64,000 nt of DNA from Trebonia kvetii (GTDB taxonomy: Bacteria; Actinomycetota; Actinomycetes; Streptosporangiales; Streptosporangiaceae), in the NCBI RefSeq assembly GCF_007827045.1, contig NZ_RPFW01000002.1, forward strand, positions 434,001-498,000, given 5' to 3'. Both the position numbers and the translations under genes were made by a program. The notes beneath the pieces are model-generated. The model was not told the origin of the DNA. It did not search any database and saw only the letters and a program-made list of their open reading frames with translations. The first letter of the stretch is position 1, and every line of letters begins with the position of its first letter. Positions 18,682 to 29,555 of this stretch are shown in pieces.

Positions 18682-19971
18682 GTGGTGATCGTGCAGGCGT
18701 ACCGGTTCGCGCTCGACCCATCTCCGGGGCAGCAGCGGGCGCTGCGCTCGCGCGCGGGCGCGGCGCGGTTCGCCTGGAACTGGGCCCAGGCGGCGTGCCT
18801 GGAACGCTACCGCGCGGAACGCAGGCGGTATTCCGGCGCCGAGCTGCACAAGCGGTGGAACGCGCAGAAGAAGGCCGACCCGGCCCTGGCCTGGTGGGAG
18901 CAGAACTCCAAGTGCGCCTACCAGGAGGCGTTCCGGGACCTGGACCGGGCGCTGCGGGAGTTCACCAGGTCGAACAAGGGCGAGCGGCCGGGGCGCCGGC
19001 TGGGGTTCCCGCGGTTCAAGAAGCGGGGCAGGTGCCGGGATTCGTTCGGGCTGACCGGGACGCTGCGCTGCGGGCGGGGCACGGTCACCCTGCCGCGGCT
19101 CGGGGTGATCCGGACCCATGAATCGACCCGGAAGCTGGCCCGGCGGCTGGAGGACGGCACCGCCCGGATCCTGTCCGCGACGGTGTCGCGGACGGCGCAG
19201 CGCTGGTTCGTGTCGTTCACCGTTGAGGTTGACCGGGCCGTCCCTGACCGTCATCCCCGCCCCGGCTCCGCGATCGGGATCGACCTGGGCGTCAAGGCGC
19301 TGCTCACCGGCGCCGACGACACGGGCACGGTGATCACCGTCCCCGGCCCGCGGCCGCTGAGGGCGGGGCTGCGCCGGCTGCGGCGCGCCGCCCGCGCGCA
19401 CGCCCGGAAGAAACCGGGTTCGGCGGGCCGCCGCGAGGCGGCCGCCCGGCTGGCCCGCCTGCACGCCCGGGTCGCGAACCTGCGCGCCGACGCACTGCAC
19501 AAGGCCACCACGATGCTCGCCGCCCGCTACGAGACGATCGTCGCCGAGGACCTGAACGTGGCCGGGATGACCCGCAACCGCCGCCTCGCCCGCGCCCTAT
19601 CGGACCAGGGATTCGGGACCGCCCGGCGGATGCTGGCCTACAAGACCGCCTGGCAGGGCGGGACGCTGGTCCTCGCAGACCGGTGGTTTCCTTCCTCGAA
19701 GAAATGCTCGGCCTGCGGCACGGTGAAAGCCAAGCTGGCCCTGGCCGAGCGCATTTACCGGTGCGACGCGTGCGGCCTGGTCCTGGACCGGGACGTGAAC
19801 GCCGCCCGGAACCTGCTGTCCCTCGCCGCCAGTGGGGCGGAGAGGCGAAACGCCGGGGGAGGGACTATAAGACCGCGCCCCGCGCGGCACGACCCGCCGA
19901 ACCCGGAACCCGGCACCCCTCGCAGGGACAAGCCCGGGACCGCCGCCCGGCAACAGGCGGCTGCGGCATAA
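18682..19971 (+). CDS. tnpB: RNA-guided endonuclease TnpB
   Basis: The 429-residue protein has all three RuvC motifs: GIDLGVKAL (Asp), VAEDLNVAGM (Glu) and DRDVNAARN (Asp), with a zinc finger CSACG...CDACG between the last two and the N-terminal RFALDPSPGQQ start. GTG 18682, or the next GTG at 18685, follows GGAGAAGG; the longer frame to 18523 covers the flank. All catalytic residues are present, so it is probably active. The C-terminal 50 residues are Pro/Arg-rich because they overlap the element's structured right end. Confidence 0.88.
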   Translation: MVIVQAYRFALDPSPGQQRALRSRAGAARFAWNWAQAACLERYRAERRRYSGAELHKRWNAQKKADPALAWWEQNSKCAYQEAFRDLDRALREFTRSNKGERPGRRLGFPRFKKRGRCRDSFGLTGTLRCGRGTVTLPRLGVIRTHESTRKLARRLEDGTARILSATVSRTAQRWFVSFTVEVDRAVPDRHPRPGSAIGIDLGVKALLTGADDTGTVITVPGPRPLRAGLRRLRRAARAHARKKPGSAGRREAAARLARLHARVANLRADALHKATTMLAARYETIVAEDLNVAGMTRNRRLARALSDQGFGTARRMLAYKTAWQGGTLVLADRWFPSSKKCSACGTVKAKLALAERIYRCDACGLVLDRDVNAARNLLSLAASGAERRNAGGGTIRPRPARHDPPNPEPGTPRRDKPGTAARQQAAAA

Positions 19972-19990
19972 GCGCCAAGAAGCACTCAAC
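19850..19990 (+). ncRNA. predicted right-end guide RNA (omega/reRNA) of the TnpB element
   Basis: TnpB guide RNAs come from the 3' end of the gene and the adjoining right end. Here the region is very GC-rich and can fold, for example CCGCC and GGCGG arms around 19937-19960. The bases after 19990 would be the guide. Boundaries are inferred from family behaviour only. Confidence 0.3.
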
Positions 19991-21397
19991 CGCAACGGTA
20001 GGTGAAACCGGACGCGACGCATCGATTAGCGGCCGGGCACGAGACCCCGAGGAAGCCAGACGGGGCTCCACGGAGAGTCGACAGGTGCCAACCGCCGCCG
20101 CTCCACGTGTCGGCGAACGCGTGGTAGTACCCCTGCGCGGTGTTGTCTACGGTCTGGCCGACCGCGACGCACTCATTGGCTGTCGGGCACGAGATTCCCT
20201 GGAAGAGGACCTGGGATTGGCCCGCGATCGCCGGGACGGCGAGGAGCCGCCAGTTCACGCCGGTCGAGCTCATACTCGCCGACCGCCATGCAGAACGCGG
20301 CCACCGGGCAGGAGTCGCTGCCGAGGGCATGGTCGGTGCCGCTGAGGGCGTAACCGGCGGCCCTGTAGTGAGCGGCAATCGCAGCGGGCGTCAGCACGCG
20401 CTTATAGACGGCAGCCTGCCCGATGGTTCCGTCAAAGTTCTCCGGAAGGGGGTTGCCGGAGATCAGGTCGTAGCGGGGGTTGCCGCCGACGGCGATGGGG
20501 TGGTTCCGGTCGAACAGCAGGCTCGGCAGCCCGTTGGACGACAGGTTGACCTTGGCGAGGACATTGCCGTTGACCTACAGGAAGGCCGCGTTCTTTCCCG
20601 GGTTGACGGTCGCTGCTATGTAGTACCAGTGTCCGGTCGTAAAGGCGAAGGGGAAGGTCACCCCGTACTGGGTGGTGAGCCAGTTCTGGCCGTCGCCAAC
20701 GTCCATGTGCAGCTGTTGTCCCCCCTGGTGGGCGGACCCTTCCAGGGTGAGGTCGAAGCTGTACTCGCCGGTGGGTCCCCGGGTGTCGAAGATCGTCTGG
20801 TAATGCTTCGACGCGGAGCCTGGCTTCACCCAGGCTTCGACGCTGTAGGCGCCGGCGTAGGACGTCGACGGCCGGTAGGTCATCCGGCAGCCCGGCTTCC
20901 CGAAGAATCCGGCCGTGTCGGAGTCGTTTCTGATGGGCCCTTTCTGCCCGAGCTGAACGCATGAGGATCGTGCCTGGCCCCGCTGTCGTGTCGCCAGCCG
21001 GGGCAGCGCTCGCGCCGCCCGCACCCCGCGGCCAGTAGCCCGGCCGCCGTCATGAGTGCGAACGCCGAATGCCGCGCTCGAGCCGGTATCCGAGTCGCTG
21101 ATCTACCTGCTTGTCTTGCCATTTGCGTCATCCCGTTCTGCCAGGCCCCATCAGAACCAGCGGGCTCATCCGCAGCCCGCTGGCTGGTGATGTTACGGTT
21201 TTCGGCCCGCCCCTCCCCCGCACCGATGCGGGGTAATTCCCACCACGTGGGACTGAGTGCTCCACCCAGACGCATTGTCGAAACCCACAGGTAACAGGCT
21301 GCTCAAGAATGCATATAGCGTTCAGTTCGCCCCATGGACTGCAGGTCCCCCATGCTCTACATTTGCCGCTAAATGATCGTCTTGGGGGTGGCGTGGC

Positions 21398-22540
21398 GTG
21401 AGTTCCGCTGGCAGCGACGGGGCGTACGACGTCGAATTCCGTGCGGTGACCAAGCGCTTCGGCTCACTGACCGCGGTGAACGCGGTGAGCCTGAAGGTCC
21501 GCAAGGGAGAGTTCCTGTCGCTCCTCGGGCCGTCCGGGTGCGGCAAGACCACGTCGCTGCGGATGATCGCGGGCTTCGAGCAGCCCGACGAGGGTGAGAT
21601 CGTGATCGGCGGCCGGGACGCGGTCGGCGTGCCGCCGTACCGGCGCGACGTCAACACCGTCTTCCAGCAGTACGCCCTGTTCCCGCACATGTCCGTCCTG
21701 GACAACGTCGCCTACGGGCTCAAGCAGCGCGGCGCCGGTCGGTCGGAGCGGTACGCGAAGGCGCGGTCGGCGCTTGAACTGGTGCGGATGACCGGCAGGG
21801 AGAAGAACCGGCCCAGCATGCTGTCCGGCGGCCAGCAGCAGCGGGTGGCACTGGCTCGCGCACTGGTGATGAGCCCGCGCGTGCTACTGCTCGACGAGCC
21901 GCTCGGCGCGCTGGACCTGAAGCTCCGCAAGGAGATGCAGATCGAGCTCAAGCGCATCCAGGAGCAGGTCGGTATCACCTTCATCTACGTCACCCACGAC
22001 CAGGGCGAGGCGCTGTCCATGTCCGACCGGGTCGCGGTCATGTCCAATGGCGTGATCGAGCAGCTTGACGAGCCTCGCGCCATCTACGACCGTCCGCTGA
22101 CGCCGTTTGTCGCGGACTTCATCGGGGACATGAACTTCCTGTCCGGCGAGGTCGTCGAGGCGGCTGACGGCGGTTTCGCCGTCAGCGCGGGTCCGGGCGT
22201 TGTCGTGCGCGGCCGCGGCGTGGCGGCGCGGGGCACCCAGGTGCGGGTCGGCATCAGGCCCGAGCGCATAGTGGCGGTCGCCGGCGCTGCCGCCGGGACA
22301 GCCAACTCGGCCACCGCCGAGGTTGTCGCCAAGATGTACCTCGGCGATCAGATCCAGATCGTGGCCAAGCTGCCGGGCATCGCCGACATCGTGGTCCGTG
22401 AGCAGCGGGCTGTCGCCGATCCCGCCCTCGATGCCGTCCACCCTGGCGACCAGATCGCCCTCAGCTGGGACGACGCCGCCCCGCTACTGCTCGGTGAAGC
22501 CGCGCCCGCCAACACCGCTGGCAAGCAGGAGGAAACATGA
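21398..22540 (+). CDS. potA: polyamine ABC transporter ATP-binding protein
   Basis: The 380-residue ATPase has Walker A (GPSGCGKTT), signature (LSGGQQQRVALARAL), Walker B (VLLLDEPLGALD) and the H-loop (THDQGEALSMSDR), then a TOBE domain at about 280-370. Family and gene order point to spermidine/putrescine uptake. It is the first gene of a four-gene operon; its stop overlaps the start of the binding-protein gene (ATGA). GTG 21398 gives the expected PotA length. Two copies power the PotB/PotC channel in the membrane. Confidence 0.9.
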   Translation: MSSAGSDGAYDVEFRAVTKRFGSLTAVNAVSLKVRKGEFLSLLGPSGCGKTTSLRMIAGFEQPDEGEIVIGGRDAVGVPPYRRDVNTVFQQYALFPHMSVLDNVAYGLKQRGAGRSERYAKARSALELVRMTGREKNRPSMLSGGQQQRVALARALVMSPRVLLLDEPLGALDLKLRKEMQIELKRIQEQVGITFIYVTHDQGEALSMSDRVAVMSNGVIEQLDEPRAIYDRPLTPFVADFIGDMNFLSGEVVEAADGGFAVSAGPGVVVRGRGVAARGTQVRVGIRPERIVAVAGAAAGTANSATAEVVAKMYLGDQIQIVAKLPGIADIVVREQRAVADPALDAVHPGDQIALSWDDAAPLLLGEAAPANTAGKQEET

Positions 22541-23796
22541 ACGCAGATGACAACCAGCTCAACATACTCGTGCCGCGGTCGATGAAGCCGAAGCTCGACT
22601 ACCTGCACCGCGAGGTGGAGCACGCGGCCGGCCGGCCACTGAGCAGGCGGCAGGCGCTCGGCCTTGGCGGCATGGCGCTGCTGGCCGGGGCGGTCGGCTG
22701 CAGCACCTCCACCTCCCCCAGTTCCCCCGCCTCCCCCGCCGCCAGCGGTGGCGCTCAGAGCGTCTCGGCGAACCCGCTGACGGGGAAGCCGCTTGAGGGC
22801 CACCTGGAGATCTACACGTGGTCGGAGTACAGCGACCCGTCGACCTTCACGAAGTTCACGAAGCTGCCGGCCGAGGCGAAGGCCGGGCTGACCCTGCACC
22901 AGACCTTCTACTCAAGCAACGACGAGCTCCTGGCCAAGCTGCACGCGGGCGGCACGTCCTACGACATCATCGTGCCCAGCCAGAACGCGGTCGCGGAGCT
23001 CATCCAGGAGAACAGCCTGCTGGCCCTGGACAAGGCGCTGCTGCCCAACCTCAAGTACCTGGACCCGTCGTTCCTGAAGCCGTCGTACGACCCGACGGGT
23101 GACTACCACGTCATCAAGGACTTCGGCATCACGATGTTCTTCTTCAACAACAAGATCGTGACCGAAGAAATCAAGACCATGCACGACTTCTACCAGGCGC
23201 TGCCGAAGTACGTGGGCAAGGGCAGGACCAACCTGCTCGACGGCGCGGAAGAGGTCGTCCCGCTCGCGCTGATGGCGCTCGGCCTTGACCCCAACACGTC
23301 AAGCCAGGCGGACTTCAACCAGGCCAAGTCGTTCCTGCTGTCCATCCGCAAGGGCGTCACCACCATCGACGCCTCCGCCTACATCGACGACGCCATCGCC
23401 GGCAAGATTATCCTCGGCCAAGGCTGGAACGGCGACATCCGGCGGATCGTGCAGGGACGCGCCAAGCAGGGCGACATGACCGGAGTCATCCCGACCGCGG
23501 CGTCGGAGATCTGGGCGGACAACTGGTGCATCCCGGCGAGCGCGCCGCACCCAGTTGCCGCGCACGCCTGGATCAACTGGCTGCTCACCCCGAGCACGGC
23601 GGTGACCGAGATGAACTACCACAACTACAAGATCCCGATGCCGACCGCGCTGAGCCAGCTGGCGCCGAGCCTCCAGAACGACCCGCTGTTCAACGTGCCC
23701 AAGACCTACACCGACAACTACCACTACATCCTCAACGTGAGCCCGCAGGTCGTCGAGGCCCGGACCCAGATCTACTCGGAGTTCAAGGCAGCCTGA
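22537..23796 (+). CDS. potD: polyamine-binding lipoprotein
   Basis: This 419-residue extracytoplasmic solute-binding protein starts with a Tat-like signal (SRRQALGLGGMALLAGAVGC), whose Cys is probably lipidated, followed by a Ser/Pro linker. The mature part has PotD features: HLEIYTWSEYSDP, YDIIVPSQNAVAELI, and a Trp/Asp-containing pocket region (IWADNWCIPASAPHP). It should capture putrescine or spermidine outside the membrane. It overlaps potA and abuts potB. Confidence 0.88.
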   Translation: MNADDNQLNILVPRSMKPKLDYLHREVEHAAGRPLSRRQALGLGGMALLAGAVGCSTSTSPSSPASPAASGGAQSVSANPLTGKPLEGHLEIYTWSEYSDPSTFTKFTKLPAEAKAGLTLHQTFYSSNDELLAKLHAGGTSYDIIVPSQNAVAELIQENSLLALDKALLPNLKYLDPSFLKPSYDPTGDYHVIKDFGITMFFFNNKIVTEEIKTMHDFYQALPKYVGKGRTNLLDGAEEVVPLALMALGLDPNTSSQADFNQAKSFLLSIRKGVTTIDASAYIDDAIAGKIILGQGWNGDIRRIVQGRAKQGDMTGVIPTAASEIWADNWCIPASAPHPVAAHAWINWLLTPSTAVTEMNYHNYKIPMPTALSQLAPSLQNDPLFNVPKTYTDNYHYILNVSPQVVEARTQIYSEFKAA

Positions 23797-24683
23797 TGAC
23801 GGTGGCGGAGAAGGAGCCGGAGGTAGCGGCCGCCCCGGCCGCTACCAGGCGGCGGCGCTCGTTCCGGCCGCGTTACCCGGCGTGGCTGACGGCGCCGTCG
23901 CTGCTCTACTACACGGTCTTCTTCCTCGGGCCGATGGCCATCCTGGTGGCGTTCTCGCTTGCCACCCAGCAGGGTTTCGGCAGCTTGCGGTACGGGTTCG
24001 ACACCTCGCAGTACGGCCAGGTGACGACCTCGCTGTACCTGACCATCTTCGGGCGCACGCTGGTAATGGCCGCGGTCGGGACGCTGCTGACGATCGCTGT
24101 CGGCTACCCGGTCGCCTACTGGATGGCCCGCTACCTGACCACGTACAAGATGCTGGCGCTGCTCATCATCGTCGTCCCGTTCTGGACGTCGTTCCTGATC
24201 CGCACCTACGCGCTGAAGATCATCCTCGATCCCAACGGCTACCTCGCCAGGGACCTCGGGATCAACATCCTGTACACCAAGTACGCGGTCGCCGTGGGCC
24301 TGGTGTACAACTACCTGCCGCTGTTCATCCTGCCGGTGTTCGCCTCACTGGAGCGCATGGACTGGTCGCTGATCGAGGCGGCCACCGACCTGGGTGCGCG
24401 CCCTTTCACCGCGTTCCGCGAGATCACGCTGCGGCTCACCCTGCCAGGCGTGGTCACCGGCGCGCTGCTGGTGTTCATCCCGATGACCGGCGAGTACATT
24501 ATCCCCAACATCTTGTCCGGCGGTAACTATGAGTTCGTCGGCAACGTCATCGGCGACCAGTTCAACCAGGCGCAGAACCAGCCGTTCGGGTCGGCCTTGT
24601 CGATCTCGCTGATGCTGGCGCTGTCGGTGTTCGTCATCATCTACATCCTGGTCGCCACCAAAGAGGAGCGGTTCGGTGCGTAG
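23796..24683 (+). CDS. potB: polyamine ABC transporter permease 1
   Basis: The 295-residue protein has six predicted helices and the permease EAA motif (LIEAATDLGARPFTAFREI). ATG 23796 shares one base with the potD stop (TGATG), which indicates translational coupling; the open frame upstream of it is only a shadow. It forms the membrane channel with PotC. Confidence 0.88.
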   Translation: MTVAEKEPEVAAAPAATRRRRSFRPRYPAWLTAPSLLYYTVFFLGPMAILVAFSLATQQGFGSLRYGFDTSQYGQVTTSLYLTIFGRTLVMAAVGTLLTIAVGYPVAYWMARYLTTYKMLALLIIVVPFWTSFLIRTYALKIILDPNGYLARDLGINILYTKYAVAVGLVYNYLPLFILPVFASLERMDWSLIEAATDLGARPFTAFREITLRLTLPGVVTGALLVFIPMTGEYIIPNILSGGNYEFVGNVIGDQFNQAQNQPFGSALSISLMLALSVFVIIYILVATKEERFGA

Positions 24684-25608
24684 GCGGCCCCGGCTCACGG
24701 CGAAGCACGCGTTCACCACCTGGGCGGTGCTGGTCTACCTGTTCTTGTTCCTGCCGATCGTGGTGATGGCGGTGTTCGCCTTCAACAAGCCGTCGGCGGC
24801 CGCCCTGGCCGGGTTCCACGGGACGAACGTCTGTGCCATCCCGCCCACCCAGATCGGGAACATCGCGGTATGGAACGGCTTCACCGGGTGCTGGTTCAGC
24901 GCCGGGCTGCACGACCCGACCTTCATCCCGGCGATCATCGTCAGCCTGCGGATCGCCGCGGAGGCGTCTGTCATCGCCACCGTGCTCGGGTTGTGCGCGG
25001 CGCTGGCGCTGGCCCGGATGCGGCCACGGCTGCGCGCCCCATTCGACTCCCTCGTCTACTTGACTCTCGTGGTGCCCGAGATCGTGATCGCCGTGGCGTC
25101 GCTGATCTTCTTCGTGCAGGCGCGCAAGGTGTTCCCGGCTTTCCCCGGGCTCGGGAATGTCACCATCCTGATCGGGCAGGTGGTGTTCAACGCCTCGTTG
25201 ACCATGCTTATCATCAGGGCGAGGTTCGTGGGGATGGGTGACACGCTCGAAGAGGCCGCCTACGACCTCGGCTCCGGGCCGCTGGCTACGTTCCGGCAGG
25301 TCACCCTGCCGCGCCTGGCGCCGGCGATCGTGGCGGCCGCCCTGCTGTCGTTCACCTTCTCCTTCGACGACTACGTGCTGCCCGCCTTCACGAACGGCAC
25401 CACCAACACCTGGCCGATCGTGCTGTACTCGGCCGTCCGCTTCGGCCTCACCCCCGCGGTCAACGCCCTCGCGACGATCATGCTCGGCGTGACGCTGGCG
25501 GCGGTCGTCGTCACGGCCCTGGTGCTGCGCCGCAGCCGCCGGCGGAGCACCGCGCAACCCGCCTTATCGGGGACGGGACGGCGACGCCTGCGCGTTACTG
25601 CTTCTTGA
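24676..25608 (+). CDS. potC: polyamine ABC transporter permease 2
   Basis: The 310-residue permease has six helices and the EAA loop (LEEAAYDLGSGPLATFRQV). GTG 24676 follows GAGGAG and overlaps the potB stop by eight bases. A loop of about 60 residues after helix 1, with two Cys, is longer than in the E. coli protein. Its 3' end overlaps the stop of the convergent VWA gene by 14 bases. Confidence 0.87.
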   Translation: MRRRPRLTAKHAFTTWAVLVYLFLFLPIVVMAVFAFNKPSAAALAGFHGTNVCAIPPTQIGNIAVWNGFTGCWFSAGLHDPTFIPAIIVSLRIAAEASVIATVLGLCAALALARMRPRLRAPFDSLVYLTLVVPEIVIAVASLIFFVQARKVFPAFPGLGNVTILIGQVVFNASLTMLIIRARFVGMGDTLEEAAYDLGSGPLATFRQVTLPRLAPAIVAAALLSFTFSFDDYVLPAFTNGTTNTWPIVLYSAVRFGLTPAVNALATIMLGVTLAAVVVTALVLRRSRRRSTAQPALSGTGRRRLRVTAS

Positions 25609-26905
25609 CCCGGACTGTCTTGGTTGAGCTGGTGTCCAGGGCCATCTCGTCCGCGGCTGCCACTTTCTTCTTCAGCCGCACCGTCCCGGTGGCCTCATCC
25701 ACGACGTCGACCACCTTTGACAGCAGGCGCGCCGTGTCCTCGTTACCCGCCTGATGTGCCAGCGCGACCGCCCGGCCCAGCCGCGCGGTCGCCGTCTCCT
25801 CATCCCCTCGCTTGCTGGCCTCGAGCCCCTCCTGGATTGCCTCAGCCAGCTCCGCCTGCCCCGTGTAATGCGCCACCTGCGGGTTGATCCTGGTCGACAG
25901 CGCCTCGTCCTCGGTCCAGGTCGCCCGGACCAGGCCCTGGCCAAGCACCTGGTGCCCGCCCGGCGAACTGGCCACCAGGCTCACCCGCGCCGCCAGCATC
26001 TCCTGGCCGACGTCTGAGGCGTTCACCTGGATGCCGACGTGGTAGTCCCGGCTCTCCCCCGGCGCCCACGAGCCGGTCGGATAATCCGCGGCCTGCGCGC
26101 CGGACTGCACCCGCCGGCCCGTCAGGTCATCGATCGCCGGCGCCACCTGCTTGACGAATTGCACCGCCGCCTGCTGCGGCGTCCACACGCGCAGCAGCAC
26201 GTCGGGCACCTGCTTGCTCATCGCCCCGCGCATCATCTGCTCGAAGTCCGCCGCCAGCCCCGCCGGGTCGGGCACGATGTCCACGGTGCCAAGCAGCGCC
26301 GTGGAGATCTTGCGCAGCTCGCTCACCTGCCAGTCGGTGCCGACACCCCGGCAGTCACACCGGAACAGCCCCTCGCACTGGGCGATCGCCTTGTCCAGTC
26401 CGTTCCACAGATCCCCGTTCCGCCCATCGGTCAGCAGGATCGCGTGCCGTAGCGTGGCCGGGCAGGAGTGGAAGATCTGGTGTGCCAGCGACAGCCACTT
26501 GCTCATGCGGGTCCCGCCGCCGGCTTCCAGCTTGAGGACGGCCTGTCTGGCTTCCTCGCGCGTTCGCTCGCTGGCGACCGCCATTGTCCCGTCCGGCGGA
26601 TAGACCGGCCGCGCTTTCCCGGTGCCGGCGATGACCGCGAACCATGTGCCGTCCCTGGTCACGTTCACCGCGGCCGCCGTCGCGGACCGCGCCGCGACGA
26701 TCTTGTCCCCGGCCATCGATCCGGAGCGGTCGACGATGATGATCTCCGCGCTGTTTCCCGTCTCGGTCGGCTGCGCGTCGTCGGTTACGTCCGCGGTCAC
26801 GGTGACGACCGCGCTGACGAGGCGGCCGCCTGCCGGCAGGTACGGGTTGTGGTCGATGTCGACGGTGAAGCCCGGCAGGCTCGCACCTACTGCTGTTGCG
26901 TACAC
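25595..26905 (-). CDS. von Willebrand factor A domain protein
   Basis: A VWA domain (about residues 50-230) has a complete MIDAS start (IIIVDRSGSMAGDK) and later TDGRNGDLW. The N-terminal segment (FTVDIDHNPYLPAGGRLVSA) is typical of actinobacterial VWA proteins of the kind that often also carry a FHA domain; here no FHA domain follows, and the C-terminal third is a helical, TPR-like stretch (AEAIQEGLEASKRGDEETAT). I place the start at GTG 26905 after GCGGGGGAA; ATG 26965 would add 20 unlikely residues. Probable cytosolic signalling or chaperone-like role, partner unknown. Confidence 0.75.
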   Translation of the reverse strand: MYATAVGASLPGFTVDIDHNPYLPAGGRLVSAVVTVTADVTDDAQPTETGNSAEIIIVDRSGSMAGDKIVAARSATAAAVNVTRDGTWFAVIAGTGKARPVYPPDGTMAVASERTREEARQAVLKLEAGGGTRMSKWLSLAHQIFHSCPATLRHAILLTDGRNGDLWNGLDKAIAQCEGLFRCDCRGVGTDWQVSELRKISTALLGTVDIVPDPAGLAADFEQMMRGAMSKQVPDVLLRVWTPQQAAVQFVKQVAPAIDDLTGRRVQSGAQAADYPTGSWAPGESRDYHVGIQVNASDVGQEMLAARVSLVASSPGGHQVLGQGLVRATWTEDEALSTRINPQVAHYTGQAELAEAIQEGLEASKRGDEETATARLGRAVALAHQAGNEDTARLLSKVVDVVDEATGTVRLKKKVAAADEMALDTSSTKTVRVKKQ

Positions 26906-27022
26906 CGTTCCCCCGCTGCACTCACCGGATCCAGGCATCCGGGTGGGGCAATTATGCAACTGCACCGGGAATGTCCGCTAGATGGATCAGGACCGGCGCA
27001 TGAGGCCGGGACCTCACCTGGT

Positions 27023-28450
27023 CTAGCCGGGCTGGTCGAGGATGCCGCGCAGGCGCGAGACGGCGTCCGCGAGGCGATCGGGGCCGTCGGTATGGGAGTA
27101 GCTCATGCGTATGTACGGGGCCGGCGGCTCGGCGCTGAAATACGGGCCGCCGGGGGTGATCGCGACCCCTGCGCGCAGCGCCGCCGCTGTGACCTGCTGC
27201 GGGTCCTGACCGTCGGGAAGACGCAGCCACAAGTGGAAGCCGCCGTGCGGCAGGCGCTCGGGCACTAGGTCAGGACGCATCCTCGCCAGCGCGCCGGCGA
27301 GGATGTCACGCCGGTGCTTCAGCGCGCTCGCGAGCACTCGCAGGTGGCGCTCCCAGGCCGGCGCGGCGACCAGTTCAAGTGAGGCTTCCTGCAGGGGCCT
27401 GGGGACGAAGAAACCGTCGACGGCCTGCGTGGCGCGCATCCGGGCGAAGGCGGGACCGCGGGCAGCGAGGGCAGCGACCCGCAGGTTTGGCGAAGCCGGC
27501 TTGGTCAGGGAGCGGATGTGAACGACGATGCCGTCGTCATCCGCCGCGATCAGGGGCGGCGGCAGGGGCGGTGCGTCATCGTGGACGAGGCGGCGCGCGA
27601 AGTCATCCTCGATCACGAAGGCGCCTGCCTCGCGGGCGATGGCCAGGACATCACGGCGTCGCCGCGGGCTGAGCACGGTCCCGGTGGGGTTGTGGAACAC
27701 CGGCTGGCAGACGAGCAGCCGAGCCCCGGTGGCGGCGAATGCGCCGGCGAGCAGGTCGGTGCGCAGCCCGTCGCCATCTACCGGGACCGGGACGGGCCGC
27801 AGCCCGGCGGCCCGCGCGATCGCCAGCAGGCCGGGATAGGTGGGCGACTCGACCAGGACGGGCATGCCGGGCGCGGCAAGCGAGCGCACCGCCGTCGTGA
27901 GGGCACTCTGCCCGCCCGCCGCGATCAGGATGTCGGAGGCCGCGAGCCGCGGAGCGATGTCGCGGGCGAACCAGCCGCGCAGTTCGCTCAGCCCCTCCAC
28001 TGGCGGGCGCGACCAGGACCCGGGCCGCCGGGCGGCGCGCGTGAGGGCCGACGCGAGCGCCTGCTCCGGCATGAGGGACGAGTGCAGGTAGCCGCTGTTG
28101 AGGTCGATGATCTCGGGCGGGACATGGGCCAGGGACGTGAGAACCTCGGTCGCGTCCACGGCACGCGGGGCGCTGCCCGGCTCGGCGCTCAGGGCGATTT
28201 CCTGCCAGGACAGGTCTCCGGTCACGCGCGTTCGCGGCCGGTCCCCGGCCCGAAAGACCCCCGCGCCTGGCCGGGACACAACAAGGCCTTCCGCCACGAG
28301 GGTGGCGATGGCCCGGCTCACCGTCACCGGGCTCACCTGGTACCTGGCGACCAGATCCCGGCTGGACGGCAGCTGCTCGTCAGGAGAATAGCGGGCGAGA
28401 TCGCGGCGCAGACTGCCGGCAAGTTCCGCGACGCTGGTGCGGCTCACCAT
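27023..28450 (-). CDS. MocR-type GntR/aminotransferase-like regulator
   Basis: The 475-residue protein joins an N-terminal GntR winged helix (about 8-70, LPSSRDLVARYQVSPVTVSR) to a fold-type I aminotransferase-like domain (about 105-470). The PLP-binding Lys is in RSLTKPASPNLR, with DDFARR upstream and an Arg near the end (YIRMSYSH). MocR proteins sense PLP or amino-acid derivatives. It is divergent from an EamA-type exporter with 28 bases between starts, so regulation of that gene and itself is likely. Confidence 0.88.
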   Translation of the reverse strand: MVSRTSVAELAGSLRRDLARYSPDEQLPSSRDLVARYQVSPVTVSRAIATLVAEGLVVSRPGAGVFRAGDRPRTRVTGDLSWQEIALSAEPGSAPRAVDATEVLTSLAHVPPEIIDLNSGYLHSSLMPEQALASALTRAARRPGSWSRPPVEGLSELRGWFARDIAPRLAASDILIAAGGQSALTTAVRSLAAPGMPVLVESPTYPGLLAIARAAGLRPVPVPVDGDGLRTDLLAGAFAATGARLLVCQPVFHNPTGTVLSPRRRRDVLAIAREAGAFVIEDDFARRLVHDDAPPLPPPLIAADDDGIVVHIRSLTKPASPNLRVAALAARGPAFARMRATQAVDGFFVPRPLQEASLELVAAPAWERHLRVLASALKHRRDILAGALARMRPDLVPERLPHGGFHLWLRLPDGQDPQQVTAAALRAGVAITPGGPYFSAEPPAPYIRMSYSHTDGPDRLADAVSRLRGILDQPG

Positions 28451-28478
28451 ACCCCTCCCTCGATTGCTATACTTCTAT

Positions 28479-29555
<1,077 letters not shown>

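Larger units (their letters stand above)
18605..19990 (+). mobile_element. TnpB-only IS200/IS605-type element
   Basis: The element carries an intact tnpB and no tnpA. Its right end is placed at 19990 because TCAAC (19986-19990) matches the end of the second element in this window and the interrupted lipoprotein repeats resume there. The left end lies near 18605, where the minus-strand lipoprotein frame breaks; the exact base is uncertain. Such elements are mobilised by TnpA in trans, and TnpB is an RNA-guided nuclease that aids retention. Confidence 0.65.
18251..21131 (-). pseudogene. LamG-domain lipoprotein with SCP-repeats, split by TnpB element
   Basis: ATG 21131 starts a signal peptide ending in a lipobox (GLLAAGC near 21030). 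In another frame a LamG/concanavalin-like domain follows (YSVEAWVKPG, GHWYYIAATVNPG), stopped by TAG at 20575-20577 where VNGNV continues the domain. After that come repeats of the GISCPTANECVAVG type up to about 19995, and the last repeat (HVSCVSATLCEEVG, WTGNSW) resumes at 18600-18251, beyond the inserted TnpB element. So the gene has a frameshift, a nonsense codon and an insertion, and cannot yield the full surface protein. Confidence 0.7.
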
